DNA of 64,000 bases from Flaviaestuariibacter flavus (GCF_004337505.1 NZ_SJZI01000042.1:606388-670387); one strand, 5' to 3'. Numbered from the stretch's first letter, positions 49,931 through 59,051 are shown. A program made the numbers and translations. Notes: generated from the letters alone by a model not told the origin.

Positions 49931-50893
49931 TTATTTCAAGCCGCCAACGGAGCCGCCGGGCTCCTGCGGTGCCAGCACTTTTTTGCGGAAGCGCTCGTTC
50001 ATCTCCACCGGCAGGTGTTGCCGGATGATGGTTGTCAGCGCATCCACCACCTTGCGGCGTGCGAAGTGCTGCTGGGTAACGATCGAGATGGCGCGCACCG
50101 GCGCGGGGTTTCGGAAGGCGCGTACCTGCTGCTTTTGCTTTGCCGTGAGGCCACTCAGCGCCAGCTCGGGCAGGATGGTGCTGCCGCCGTTGGCATCCAC
50201 GAGGCGGAGGAGCATTTCGATGGAGCCCGTTTCAAACTCGAGGCGGCGTGCTTCCTGCCGCGGCAGGTGGCAAAGTTGCAGCACCTGTGCGCGCAGGCAG
50301 TGGCCTTCCTCGAGCAGCCACAGGTTTTGCGGGTCGATATCGGAAGGAGCGAGGGTTTCTTTCTTTAGTTGTTTCTCACCGGCTGAGGCGTACACGAAGA
50401 AGCGCTCGTGAAAGAGCGGGTGCTCTACCAGCTGCGGCCGCTCCAGCGGCGTGGCCAGCAGGCCCGCATCGAGCCCGTTTGATTCGAGGCGCGCAATGAG
50501 CTCCTCGGTGGTGGCCTCGCTCACCTTCACCTGCAGGTTGGGATACTTCGCCATCAGCGCCGGCAGGAAGCGCGGCACCAGGTAGGGTGCCAGCGTCGGG
50601 ATGATGCCGAGGCGCAGCTGCCCGCTTACCTCGCCCACGGCTTCGTGCACGAGGTCGGGGATGCGGCGGGCCTCCTGCAGCACGCGCCGCGCATGCGCCA
50701 CCACCTCGGCGCCGAGCGGGGTGGGCGACACCGGGTGCCGGCTCCGGTCGAAGATGCGGATGCCCAGCTCCTCCTCGAGCTTTTTCACCATCATGCTCAG
50801 CGTGGCCTGCGTAACATAACAATGCGCGGCCGCGGTTACAAAGTGGCGGTGCGTGTCGATGGCGACGATGTATTCGAGTTGCTGGAGGGTCAT
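49931..50893 (-). CDS. oxyR: OxyR-type LysR-family peroxide regulator
   Basis: 320 residues from the ATG at 50893 (MTLQQLEYIVAIDTHRHF). N-terminal LysR winged helix (CYVTQATLSMMVKKLEEELG), then the regulatory domain. The two OxyR redox cysteines are conserved with the right spacing: GHC-LRAQVLQL-C, C-x8-C, as Cys199 and Cys208 of E. coli OxyR. H2O2 oxidation forms a disulphide between them and activates transcription. No catalase or peroxiredoxin gene is adjacent. Confidence 0.94.
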   Translation of the reverse strand: MTLQQLEYIVAIDTHRHFVTAAAHCYVTQATLSMMVKKLEEELGIRIFDRSRHPVSPTPLGAEVVAHARRVLQEARRIPDLVHEAVGEVSGQLRLGIIPTLAPYLVPRFLPALMAKYPNLQVKVSEATTEELIARLESNGLDAGLLATPLERPQLVEHPLFHERFFVYASAGEKQLKKETLAPSDIDPQNLWLLEEGHCLRAQVLQLCHLPRQEARRLEFETGSIEMLLRLVDANGGSTILPELALSGLTAKQKQQVRAFRNPAPVRAISIVTQQHFARRKVVDALTTIIRQHLPVEMNERFRKKVLAPQEPGGSVGGLK

Positions 50894-51114
50894 GGCGGGT
50901 GTTTGAGGGGGATCGGAAGAACGCAGATCTGCGTATTCCACTCAGTGGAATCAGCGTTCCTGCTCTCCCGCCGCAATATAGACAAACCTTATCACATAGC
51001 CGGTTGTATCGGTTTGGTCAATCGGCAGGCGCCATCCGCGGCTCATCGCTAACCCGCATCGGTGCAGAATTTGCTGCGATTCGTGCATTGTGAACCATTG
51101 AAAAAACATCAACT

Positions 51115-52293
51115 ATGGCAGAGCACAACCAGGATCAATTCAACTACGGCCGCAGGCAGGACAGCGGTAGCTATGGCCAGTCCGGCGGCTTCCAGGACAA
51201 GTGGATGCGCGGCGAGGAGGACTATCCCGATCGTGGCGAGTATCCCTACAACCAGCCCGGCGGCAGCCAGCAGCAATACGGCAACGCAGGCCAGCGCCGG
51301 CAGGGCGGGCAGCAGCAGTCGGGCGATGATCAGCGCTTCCGGCACCAGGAGCATAACCGTCCCAACCCCGGCGACTCCAGTCAGCCCGGCAGCCATTACA
51401 ACGACCAGCCGCAGGGCCAGCACCTGGGCTTCCGTGGCGCCACCCGCGGTCAGGATTTTTATGAGCAGTCGAACTACGGGCAGCCCAACTACGGCATCCA
51501 GCAGCGCGGGCAGGATTTTTACGAGCAGGGCGGGCAGCAATACCGCAACACCAATTACGGCGGCTACGAGCAGCATCAGTCGCATCGTGGCGACCAGCGT
51601 TTCGGCAACCCGGTATACAACCAGGGACAGCAATACCCCGAGCCGTGGGAGCGGGCGCCGTATGCACCGCATCATTACGGAGGCCCGCAGCCCGGTAGCC
51701 AGCAGCATTATAGCCTGGCCGGTTACGGGCCGCAACAGCCAGGTGGCTATAACTTCCACCCCGACGAAGGACAGCACCGCAATCCCTATTTCGGCGTACA
51801 GCAGCCGGCATTTGCCCATCACCCGGGCGGCTTCCGCGGCCGCGGCCCGCGCGACTACCATCGCTCCGAAGAACGCATCCGCGAGGACGTATGCGACCGC
51901 CTCACCGATGACGACTGGCTGGATGCCTCGCACGTGCAGGTGCAGGTGCAGGGCAACGAAGTGATCCTGTCGGGCGAAGTGAACAGCCGCGAGGAGAAGC
52001 GCCGTGCTGAAGATGTGGTGGAATCGATCTCGGGCGTACAGCACGTTGAGAACCGCATCCGTGTCAACCACCAGGAAGGCCGCGGCACCGGTTACGATCG
52101 TCATGTGTCGCAACACCAGTATACCGGTGTGGCCGATACACCCGGTAAGATCGGCAACGAGTCGGGCACGACCAACGAGGTCATCCGCAACGCCGGTGCA
52201 CGCAACAACGCCGGGCTCGATCCCAACAATACGGACCGCCCGCGTACACGCAAGCGCAGCGACAAGGGTAGTCACAAGGAGCCGGGCGCATAG
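51115..52293 (+). CDS. BON-domain protein with prion-like N-terminus
   Basis: 392 residues. Residues 1-240 are low-complexity, rich in Gln, Gly, Tyr, His and Asn (GQQQSGDDQRF; GQDFYEQSNYGQPNYG; repeated GQDFYEQ units). A single BON domain follows (about 246-320: ERIREDVCDRLTDDDWLDAS; VQVQGNEVILSGEVNSREEK; ISGVQHVENRIRV). The tail is basic and disordered. BON domains bind phospholipid or envelope components. No signal peptide is seen. The 220-bp gap to divergent oxyR suggests stress regulation (inference). Confidence 0.88.
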   Translation: MAEHNQDQFNYGRRQDSGSYGQSGGFQDKWMRGEEDYPDRGEYPYNQPGGSQQQYGNAGQRRQGGQQQSGDDQRFRHQEHNRPNPGDSSQPGSHYNDQPQGQHLGFRGATRGQDFYEQSNYGQPNYGIQQRGQDFYEQGGQQYRNTNYGGYEQHQSHRGDQRFGNPVYNQGQQYPEPWERAPYAPHHYGGPQPGSQQHYSLAGYGPQQPGGYNFHPDEGQHRNPYFGVQQPAFAHHPGGFRGRGPRDYHRSEERIREDVCDRLTDDDWLDASHVQVQVQGNEVILSGEVNSREEKRRAEDVVESISGVQHVENRIRVNHQEGRGTGYDRHVSQHQYTGVADTPGKIGNESGTTNEVIRNAGARNNAGLDPNNTDRPRTRKRSDKGSHKEPGA

Positions 52294-52312
52294 TCTGCCG
52301 GTCGGATAAGAA

Positions 52313-52336
52313 ATGTCCCGCAACCGCGGGACATAT
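52313..52336. terminator. Convergent terminator between BON gene and kinase
   Basis: ATGTCCCGC (52313-52321) pairs with GCGGGACAT (52326-52334) around AACC. It lies exactly between two convergent genes. Confidence 0.75.
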
Positions 52337-52337
52337 G

Positions 52338-54797
52338 TTATTTCGGATCGCGTTTCTGTTTTTCCGGCAGCATGATCTCGAAGCGGGCGCCATTGCCCGG
52401 TGCGCCGATAGCGGTAATGGTGCCGTGGTGACCGTCGATGATCTTCTTGACGATGGCGAGGCCGACGCCGGTGCCGTCGTATTGCTCGCGCGGGTGCAGG
52501 CGGTGAAACACCTCGAAGATTTTTTCCGACTGATCGGGGCGGAAGCCGATCCCGTTATCGCTATAAATGATGCGGTAACCGGGGCCGGTGCTTGTTTGGG
52601 CAGGCTCCGCGTTAATGGTGATGACGGGCTGTCGTCCCGGCTCCACGAACTTAAGCGAGTTGCTCACGAGGTTTTGAAAAACCTGCCCGAGCTGCAGCGC
52701 GTTGCCTTCGATGGTGGGCAGGCGCGACAGGTGCAGGGCCGCACACTTCTCGTGAATGGCCAGCTCGAGGTCGTCGCGGATTCGGTCGATGAGTACGTTG
52801 AGGTCGACGGACTCCGAGGGGACTTCGTTGTTGGAGATCCGCGAGAAGGCGAGGAGGTCGTCGATGAGTCGGATCATCCGGGTGGAGGACTCGACGATGT
52901 TATTGAGGTAGCGTTCCGACTTGCTGTCGAGATTTTCCTTCAGCTTGTCCTGCAACATGCGGCTGAATACGGAAATCTTGCGCACCGGTTCCTTCAGGTC
53001 GTGCGACGCGATGGAGGTGAACTGCAGCAGGTCGTAGTTGCGTTGCTCCAGTTCGGCCGTGCGTTCGCGCACCTTTTCCTCGAGCAGCGCCAGCGCCGCT
53101 TTCTCCTGGTGACGGAGCTCTTCCTGCACCCGCTTTTCTTCGGTGGTGTCGCGCGCTTCGATGACGGTGCCACGCGGCACGCCTTCTTCGATGATCGGCG
53201 ACGCGATAAAATAGACGGGAAAGTAGGAGCCATCTTTCCGGATGAAAACTTCCTCGCCCTGCGTTTGCGACTGGGTGGGCAGCGCGCGGTCGATGGCGGA
53301 TTCCTCGATGGGGTAATGCCGGCCGTCGGGGCGGGTGTGCTTGATATAGTAATGCAGGGGCTTCTCCTGCACTTCGGCAAGCGTGTAGCCGGTAAGGGTT
53401 TCCGCTGCCGGGTTCATATAGGTGCAAAACTGGCGTTCGTCCATCAGGAAGAGCGCCTGCATGGTGTTATTGGTGATGGTTTCAATAAGCAGGTTGCTGC
53501 GCTGCAGCAGCTGCTCCGAATTCTTGCGCCCCGTGATGTCAGTAAGCGAGCCGGCGAAGCCGCCGAAGGTGCCGTCGCGGTTGAAGTAGGGGCTGCCATG
53601 GGTGGAGCACCAGCGTACCTCGCCGCTGCGGCGGCGGATGCGGAAGTCGGCCGAAAATACCTGCCGCTTGCGGAAAGCTTCGAGAAAGCTTTGCTGCACC
53701 CACTCCCGGTCTTCTTCCACCACGGCATGCACCCAGCCCACGCCCAGGTGGTCTTCAGGATTTCCGCCCACCCAGTCGGTCCAGGTGCGGTTGAGATAGA
53801 TCGTGCTGGTGGCCGCGTTGGTCATCCACAGCACCACCGGCGAAACGGAAGTAATGATGTTGGAAAGCTCCTCGCTTTTTTCAAGGGCTGCCTCGGCCTG
53901 CCGGCTGGAGGTGATGTCGCGCACCACCGAAAGCACGTGGGGCTTGCCGCGGAAGATGAAGTTGGCTCCCTGGAATTCGGCTTCGAACTCGGAGCCGTCT
54001 TTGCGGATCCGCTGGTTGGTGCCGGAATATTGCCGTCCGGACAAGGCGAGCTCCTTCAGGATCTGGAAGTCTTCCGGGTTTTTGAAAAGCAGTCCTGCGT
54101 GTTGCCCGATGAGCTCGTCGTAGCTGTAGCCGAAGATGCGGCAGGCCGACGGATTCGCTTCCACGATGGTGCCGCGTTCGTCGTAGATGATCATCGAGTC
54201 GAAAGTGGCGTTGAAGATGCTGGCGTATTGCTCTTTCTGTTCCAGCAGGCGGGCTTCGATGCGGTTGCGCTCTTCGAAAAGGCGGGCATTGCTCATGGCG
54301 ATGGCGGCCTGCAGGGCCAGGCCTTCCACGAGCTGTTCCGATGCCTCCGTAAATACGCCCACTTCGGGATGGCCGAAGAAGAGTCCGCCGATGCCTTCGC
54401 CGGTGATGGGGTTGACCACCGGCGTGGCCAGGTAGCTGCGTACCGGCAGGTGGCCGCGCGGCATGCCGTGATAGGGCGGGTTCTGCCCGTAATGCGGCTG
54501 CGCCGTAACGTCGTCGTAGCGTACGGTGCCGCGTGCCGCGAAGGTGGGCTCGAAGATCTTGGTGTTGCGCGGCATCGGGAACTTGGAAAAGGCCTCGCGG
54601 GCTACGCCCGAAATCGTATAGAGCACGTACGACTCGCCGGCCGCGTTGGTGACATTGTAAAAAAAGGCGCCGAATTGCGCGCCCGACAGCTCCGTACCGA
54701 TATCGGTTACCCGCTGTACGACTTTCTCCAGGTCGATCTCGGCGCTGATCGTCCGGCCTGATTCCAGCAGGAGCTCGAAAACGGTTTTAGTTTCCAA
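52338..54797 (-). CDS. GAF/PAS sensor histidine kinase
   Basis: 819 residues, no membrane helix. N-terminal GAF domain (about 15-175: ETELSGAQFGAFFYNVTN; IGGLFFGHPEVGVF), then three PAS domains (about 190-305, 315-435, 435-565) with typical IRKDGSEFEAEFQG and FIRKDGSYFPVYF. A coiled coil, phospho-His in FTSIASHDLKEPVRKIS and an ATPase domain (SDNGIGFRPDQSEKIFEVF; GTGVGLAIVKKIIDGHHG) follow. Divergent from a single-domain receiver gene 86 bases away, its likely partner. Confidence 0.93.
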   Translation of the reverse strand: METKTVFELLLESGRTISAEIDLEKVVQRVTDIGTELSGAQFGAFFYNVTNAAGESYVLYTISGVAREAFSKFPMPRNTKIFEPTFAARGTVRYDDVTAQPHYGQNPPYHGMPRGHLPVRSYLATPVVNPITGEGIGGLFFGHPEVGVFTEASEQLVEGLALQAAIAMSNARLFEERNRIEARLLEQKEQYASIFNATFDSMIIYDERGTIVEANPSACRIFGYSYDELIGQHAGLLFKNPEDFQILKELALSGRQYSGTNQRIRKDGSEFEAEFQGANFIFRGKPHVLSVVRDITSSRQAEAALEKSEELSNIITSVSPVVLWMTNAATSTIYLNRTWTDWVGGNPEDHLGVGWVHAVVEEDREWVQQSFLEAFRKRQVFSADFRIRRRSGEVRWCSTHGSPYFNRDGTFGGFAGSLTDITGRKNSEQLLQRSNLLIETITNNTMQALFLMDERQFCTYMNPAAETLTGYTLAEVQEKPLHYYIKHTRPDGRHYPIEESAIDRALPTQSQTQGEEVFIRKDGSYFPVYFIASPIIEEGVPRGTVIEARDTTEEKRVQEELRHQEKAALALLEEKVRERTAELEQRNYDLLQFTSIASHDLKEPVRKISVFSRMLQDKLKENLDSKSERYLNNIVESSTRMIRLIDDLLAFSRISNNEVPSESVDLNVLIDRIRDDLELAIHEKCAALHLSRLPTIEGNALQLGQVFQNLVSNSLKFVEPGRQPVITINAEPAQTSTGPGYRIIYSDNGIGFRPDQSEKIFEVFHRLHPREQYDGTGVGLAIVKKIIDGHHGTITAIGAPGNGARFEIMLPEKQKRDPK

Positions 54798-54828
54798 TTT
54801 TTGTCAAGGGTTGAGGTGGCTAAACTAC

Positions 54829-54836
54829 TAATTTTG
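54829..54836 (+). promoter_or_regulatory. -7 promoter box of the receiver gene
   Basis: TAATTTTG matches TAnnTTTG exactly, 47 bases before the predicted TTG start of the receiver. Confidence 0.5.
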
Positions 54837-54883
54837 CGAACACTACACCGCGCCCCGGGCGCTAACAATCAAACCCTTACCCT

Positions 54884-55300
54884 TTGCCCTACAAACAAGC
54901 ACTCCGCATACTTTTGGTTGATGACGACGCTACTGACCGCGAGCTTTTTTCCGAAGCCCTGCAGCTGGTGGCACCGCAGCACCAGCTCATCGAAGCCGGC
55001 AACGGACAAGAAGCGCTTGCATTACTTGAGGGCGGTGCTGCGCTTCCCGACCTGGTGCTTCTTGATCTGAACATGCCGGTAAAGGACGGGCGCGAAGCCC
55101 TGCTGGATATCCGCCGCAACCCGGCCCTGCGTTGCCTTCCGGTATGCATCCTTTCTACCTCCAGTGCCCACTTCGACGTGGAGCGGGCCTATGCCGATGG
55201 TGCCAGCCTGTTCCTGGTAAAGCCCCTCGAATACGCACAGCTGAAGGGCCTGATTGAAACCCTGAGCACGCTGTTCACCCGCTTTGCCGTGCTGCCCTGA
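54884..55300 (+). CDS. Single-domain response regulator (receiver)
   Basis: 138 residues. No ATG is available near the start, so TTG at 54884 is used. Receiver features: RILLVDDDATDREL acidic pocket, phosphoacceptor in LVLLDLNMPVKDG, CILSTSSAH, and Lys in LFLVKPLEY. There is no output domain. Divergent from the GAF/PAS kinase, it is a probable phosphate acceptor for it. It resembles the receiver at 29624 in length and architecture. Confidence 0.92.
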   Translation: MPYKQALRILLVDDDATDRELFSEALQLVAPQHQLIEAGNGQEALALLEGGAALPDLVLLDLNMPVKDGREALLDIRRNPALRCLPVCILSTSSAHFDVERAYADGASLFLVKPLEYAQLKGLIETLSTLFTRFAVLP

Positions 55301-55327
55301 TGCGAACCGGCATGGTATTTCGGCCCT

Positions 55328-55525
55328 ATGCTGAAACGTAATTTCCTGGCAAAGAACAACGAGCGCAGCGACCGGCAGCGCAGCAACGACAATTCCACGC
55401 AACGCAGCAGCAACCGGAAAGGGGATACGTCGCGCACCTCCAATGCGGGCCGCAATGAGGCTTCGGGCGGACGCACCGACACCAACAACAAGGGACAGGT
55501 TAAAGGCGGCAGCGAGCGCATCTGA
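55328..55525 (+). CDS. Small disordered polar protein
   Basis: 65 residues (MLKRNFLAKNNERSDRQRSN), composed almost entirely of Ser, Asn, Arg, Asp, Gly and Thr. Predicted disordered. No domain is recognised. The gene lies 27 bases after the receiver gene and is followed by a terminator, so it may be the last gene of that transcript. Confidence 0.55.
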   Translation: MLKRNFLAKNNERSDRQRSNDNSTQRSSNRKGDTSRTSNAGRNEASGGRTDTNNKGQVKGGSERI

Positions 55526-55547
55526 CCCACGATTCTTTAACGGACAC

Positions 55548-55570
55548 AAAGCCCTGCGGGGCTTTTTTTG
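55548..55570 (+). terminator. Terminator after the receiver operon
   Basis: AAAGCCC (55548-55554) pairs with GGGCTTT (55559-55565) around TGCG, followed by TTTT. Confidence 0.82.
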
Positions 55571-55664
55571 TGCCGGGTCTTCCATTCATAGCAGCAATCG
55601 CCCGTTTCGCATAAAAGAATGGCAGCCCGCCGCCGCGCCGGATAATTTAGTGCAAAACGAAACC

Positions 55665-56408
55665 ATGAAAAGACTGGCAACCCTGCTGCTGCTGCTGACG
55701 GCATTGCAGGCCGGCGCACAGGCCGATACGATCGATACCCGCCGCGGCGGGCTGCTTACAAAATACCTGAAGGCGGGCAAGGCTTCCTATGTGGTGTACT
55801 TTACCGATAGCGCCAGTGGCCGCCGTATTTCTTCGGCCGATATCTGGGACCGCGGCATCGAACTGCACGACTCTTTGGGCCGGCAGTGGTACCGCTTCAG
55901 CTGGCAGGTGTGGCGCCGCGATTCGCTGGCCGCCGACGTCGTATCTACCGGCGCTGTGGCGCGGATGCAGCCGCTGGCGCACGAGGCCGAGTATAAGGGC
56001 CGCGGGCATTTCGGCTATGTGTTTGATAACGGTGTGGTAACGGTGCCGCCCCGCTGGCAACGCACGGCAAAAGACAGCACGATGAATGTGCGCGTAGACC
56101 CGCCGGGCTTCGCGTTCCCGATGGACCTGGAGCTGTTTCCCCTGCTGCCTTTCAAAAAGGTCGGTCAGGAATTTCAAATGGCTTTTTATGAACCCGGCTC
56201 GCCGAAGTCGGATTACTACAAGCTGACCGTTACGGGGCGGGAGGACCTGGCCTTGCCCGGCGGCGCCCGCGTCAATTGCTGGCTGCTGCGCATCGACTAT
56301 GGCCGCGGCACCTCCGCCACCTTCTGGATCGCGGACAAGGAGCGTGTTGTGCTGAAAATGCAGGAGGCATTCCGCGGGCGCTACCGCTACAAGGTGCGGC
56401 TTTATTGA
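55665..56408 (+). CDS. Secreted DUF3108-like protein
   Basis: 247 residues from the ATG at 55665. Signal peptide MKRLATLLLLLTALQAGAQ. The rest is beta-rich (GHFGYVFDNGVVTVPPRW; FAFPMDLELFPLLPFKKVGQEFQM; NCWLLRIDYGRGTSATFWI; RVVLKMQEAFRGRYRYKVRLY). The pattern of a substrate-binding half-barrel with a final lipid-facing strand resembles DUF3108 proteins; assignment is tentative. Predicted periplasmic. The frame is open upstream to 55443 but crosses a terminator. Confidence 0.7.
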   Translation: MKRLATLLLLLTALQAGAQADTIDTRRGGLLTKYLKAGKASYVVYFTDSASGRRISSADIWDRGIELHDSLGRQWYRFSWQVWRRDSLAADVVSTGAVARMQPLAHEAEYKGRGHFGYVFDNGVVTVPPRWQRTAKDSTMNVRVDPPGFAFPMDLELFPLLPFKKVGQEFQMAFYEPGSPKSDYYKLTVTGREDLALPGGARVNCWLLRIDYGRGTSATFWIADKERVVLKMQEAFRGRYRYKVRLY

Positions 56409-56436
56409 TGGCCCGTAAATTTCAGCATGAAGCGCT

Positions 56437-57648
56437 ATGGACACCATAGCGCTTCCTTCTTTATTGGACAACGACTTTTACAAGTTTACCATGCAGCAGT
56501 GCGTGGTAAAGCTTTTTCCCCGGGCAAAGGCCCGCTACCGCTTTATCAACCGCGGCGGGCACCTGTTCCCGCCGGGCTTTGCCGGTGCCCTGCAGGCATC
56601 GGTGCAGGCGATGCGGGGTCTGCGCCTGACGCCGGAGGAAAAGCGTTGGCTCGCGGAAACCTGCCCCTACCTCGACCCGGTATACCTCGACTTCCTGCAG
56701 GGCTATTGCTATGATCCTGGAGAAGTATCGGTGCGTCAGGAGGGAGGCGAGGTGACCGTGGACGTGGAAGGGTACTGGTACCGCACGATCCTTTGGGAGG
56801 TGCCCCTGCTGTGCCTTATCTCGGAAAACTTTTATGCGCTCGGCGGGGAAGCGCGTGCGGATGATGCAACGGTAGAAGGGAAAACGCGTGCGAAGATCGA
56901 GGCCTATGGCGACCTGGGTGTGACGATAGCCGAGTTCGGTACGCGCAGGCGGCACTCCTATTCCGTGCAGGACCTGGTAGTGGCCGCACTGAAGAAATAC
57001 GGTACCACCTTCGTGGGCACCAGCAATGTTCATCTTGCGATGAAGCATGGCGTGAAACCGATCGGTACGCATGCGCACGAGTGGTTCATGTTTCATGCCG
57101 CCCGTTATGGATACCGGATGGCCAACCCGGTGGCGCTCGACCATTGGGTGGATGTGTATCGCGGGGAACTGGGCATCGCCCTGACCGACACCTTCACAAC
57201 CGCCGAATTTTACGAAGTCTTCGACCGGAAGCTGGCGCGTCTCTTCGATGGCGTGCGGCAGGACAGCGGCGATCCCCTGCGCTTCGCCGATATTACCATC
57301 GCGCATTATCAAAAGCTGGGCATCGACCCACTGACAAAGACCATCATTTTTTCCGATGCGCTCAACGTAGAGAAGGTGCGGCGTATCGCGGCTCATTGCA
57401 AGGGCCGCATCGGCATCTCCTTCGGCATCGGCACGAGCTTCAGCAACGATGTGGGGCTTAAGCCGATGAACATCGTGATCAAAATGTCGGAAGCGCAGCC
57501 GGCCCCAGGCCCCTGGATACCCGTGGTGAAGCTTTCCGACGAGCCCGGGAAGCACAGCGGCGGGGAACGCGAAATTCAGCTGGCGAAGGAGATGCTGCAG
57601 ATCGGTATCGACAATTCTGAAAGCTCTGAGCACCCCGGAGGTCTTTGA
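56437..57648 (+). CDS. pncB: Nicotinate phosphoribosyltransferase
   Basis: 403 residues. N-terminal LLDNDFYKFTMQQCVVKLFP is the family signature. The catalytic and substrate region includes EFGTRRRHSYSVQDLVV and GTSNVHLAMKHGVKPIGTHAHEW, with the phosphorylatable His. PRPP binding continues with DSGDPLRFADI and FSDALNVEKV. It makes nicotinate mononucleotide from nicotinate and PRPP in NAD salvage. Cytoplasmic. A TAAATTTC box (56416-56423, one mismatch from TAnnTTTG) precedes it. Confidence 0.97.
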   Translation: MDTIALPSLLDNDFYKFTMQQCVVKLFPRAKARYRFINRGGHLFPPGFAGALQASVQAMRGLRLTPEEKRWLAETCPYLDPVYLDFLQGYCYDPGEVSVRQEGGEVTVDVEGYWYRTILWEVPLLCLISENFYALGGEARADDATVEGKTRAKIEAYGDLGVTIAEFGTRRRHSYSVQDLVVAALKKYGTTFVGTSNVHLAMKHGVKPIGTHAHEWFMFHAARYGYRMANPVALDHWVDVYRGELGIALTDTFTTAEFYEVFDRKLARLFDGVRQDSGDPLRFADITIAHYQKLGIDPLTKTIIFSDALNVEKVRRIAAHCKGRIGISFGIGTSFSNDVGLKPMNIVIKMSEAQPAPGPWIPVVKLSDEPGKHSGGEREIQLAKEMLQIGIDNSESSEHPGGL

Positions 57649-57708
57649 TTCGAAATGATGTGCGGAACAGGACTGCTGAATTTTTCTCCGGGCCCATTCC
57701 GTCCGCCG

Positions 57709-57984
57709 TCAAAACGCGCCGGGATCCTCAGTGTTTTGTTCAGGGCTGAATCTGGTCGCGGCTTTCTTCGCGTGCGTCGCGCTGGTTGCGATCCGCATCA
57801 TCTTCGCGGCGCTGCCGCTCCTGTGCGGGCGCTCGCTGAACTCACTTTGCTTGCTGCCGCGCACATGTCCTTCGGTGTCCTGCCCCGCTGCGGTTTTGAT
57901 GCCCATATCGCGATGCTTTCCGGCCTCGCGGCCTTCGTTCCATTTTTTCTCGGCCCATAACCCGTGTTTTGGAATGCGGGGCAT
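57709..57984 (-). CDS. Possible small hydrophilic protein
   Basis: 91 residues from the ATG at 57984 (MPRIPKHGLWAEKKWNEGRE). Very hydrophilic, rich in Lys, Gly, Ser and His (TEGHVRGSKQSEFSERPHRS), predicted disordered. The protein looks more natural than the plus-strand frames that overlap it, but no family is recognised. It occupies most of the 378-bp gap between pncB and the HD gene. Confidence 0.4.
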   Translation of the reverse strand: MPRIPKHGLWAEKKWNEGREAGKHRDMGIKTAAGQDTEGHVRGSKQSEFSERPHRSGSAAKMMRIATSATHAKKAATRFSPEQNTEDPGAF

Positions 57985-58027
57985 AATTGCTGCCGCAAAT
58001 GGGCCCGCCGTTTGCGTTCGGGGAGCT

Positions 58028-58603
58028 ATGGATCCGGTATTGGAACAGGTACGCGATTTTGCCGACAGCGCGCATGGCGGCCAGCTGCGCAAGTACAGCC
58101 CCGACCGTTATATCGTGCACCCGGTGCGGGTGATGGAGTGCTGTGCCGCCCACGGTGCCACGCGCGCCCAGCAGGCGGCCGCGCTGCTGCATGACGTGCT
58201 GGAAGATACCCGCGTGACCGAGGAAGACCTGCTCCGCTTCCTGCGCACCGTGATGGAAGAGGCCGAGGCCCTCCACACGCTGACGCTGGTGGTGGAGCTG
58301 ACGGATGTATACACGACGTCGGCCTATCCCAAGTGGAAGCGGCGCAGGAGAAAGGAGGAAGAGGCGGAGCGGATGCGGCATATCTCCGCGGAAGCCCAGA
58401 CGATCAAGTATGCCGATATCCTTGATAATACGCTCGACATCACCCAAAACGATCCCGGCTTTGCCTTCAAGTTTTTGCGGGAATGCCGGCAGCTGCTACG
58501 GGTGATGACGGCCGGAGATGCGGAGCTCCGGGCAGAGGCGCAGGCACTTATTGCGCGGTGCATCGACAGCCTGCCGCACAGCGGTCGGCACGAGCGTGGC
58601 TGA
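58028..58603 (+). CDS. HD-domain phosphohydrolase
   Basis: 191 residues from the ATG at 58028. RelA/SpoT-type HD domain: HPVRVMECCAAHG with the first His, LLHDVLEDTRVTEEDLL with the His-Asp pair and Glu-Asp, and AQTIKYADILDNTLD with the distal Asp. Stand-alone HD proteins of this size often hydrolyse (p)ppGpp or related nucleotides, but no synthetase domain is present. The frame is open upstream to 57731, where it would translate poorly conserved residues. Confidence 0.85.
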   Translation: MDPVLEQVRDFADSAHGGQLRKYSPDRYIVHPVRVMECCAAHGATRAQQAAALLHDVLEDTRVTEEDLLRFLRTVMEEAEALHTLTLVVELTDVYTTSAYPKWKRRRRKEEEAERMRHISAEAQTIKYADILDNTLDITQNDPGFAFKFLRECRQLLRVMTAGDAELRAEAQALIARCIDSLPHSGRHERG

Positions 58604-58637
58604 GCGCGGGGACGCCTGGCTTCATTAAGTTTCCGGA

Positions 58638-58847
58638 TCAGTAAAGATGTTTGGATTCGAGCAGCTCGGGTATGTCGGTCACATCCCAGAGCGTGGCTTC
58701 CTCGTCGAGGCGCTTGAAGTGTTCATAGGCTTCTTCCAGCAGGTTGAAAGCCGTGACCGTGTTGCCGGCCCGTACCTCGAAGCGGCCGATGTGGCGTATA
58801 TGTGATGAGATGCTTCTTCCCGAAGTGGAGTAAATGCGTTCGTTCAT
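58638..58847 (-). CDS. Small protein of unknown function
   Basis: 69 residues (MNERIYSTSGRSISSHIRHI). A C-terminal helix (VTAFNLLEEAYEHFKRLDEE) and a polar N-terminus are visible; no domain is recognised. Convergent with the HD gene and upstream-facing to the tRNA terminator region. Confidence 0.55.
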   Translation of the reverse strand: MNERIYSTSGRSISSHIRHIGRFEVRAGNTVTAFNLLEEAYEHFKRLDEEATLWDVTDIPELLESKHLY

Positions 58848-58940
58848 AAGGTCAGACAGTTAGGCACCACAAAGGTGGAACGGACCTCCGTTAAAGCGCC
58901 TGCAAAGTCGTCCAACGGGGTTGGTGGATCGCCGGGGCAT

Positions 58941-58966
58941 AAAAAAGCGGCTCCCGGGGGAGCCGC
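58941..58966 (-). terminator. Terminator of tRNA-Thr
   Basis: On the minus strand GCGGCTCC (58959-58966) pairs with GGAGCCGC (58947-58954), followed by TTTTTT (58946-58941), just past the tRNA 3' end. Confidence 0.85.
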
Positions 58967-58969
58967 CTG

Positions 58970-59042
58970 AGCCAACTATCAGAATCGAACTGACGACCTA
59001 TTCATTACGAATGAATCGCTCTACCAGCTGAGCTAAGTTGGC
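58970..59042 (-). tRNA. tRNA-Thr (anticodon CGT)
   Basis: 73 nt. All four stems form: acceptor GCCAACT with AGTTGGC, D stem GCTC-GAGC, anticodon stem ATTCA-TGAAT, and T stem GTCAG-CTGAT with one GU pair. The anticodon loop is TTCGTAA, giving CGT (threonine, ACG codons). CCA is not encoded; the downstream bases are TCA. Confidence 0.97.
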
Positions 59043-59051
59043 GTGGGAGGG

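Noticed and set aside
57731..58027. N-terminal extension of the HD-domain protein
   Set aside because: The residues are unlike the family and overlap a more natural minus-strand small protein; ATG 58028 fits the domain start.
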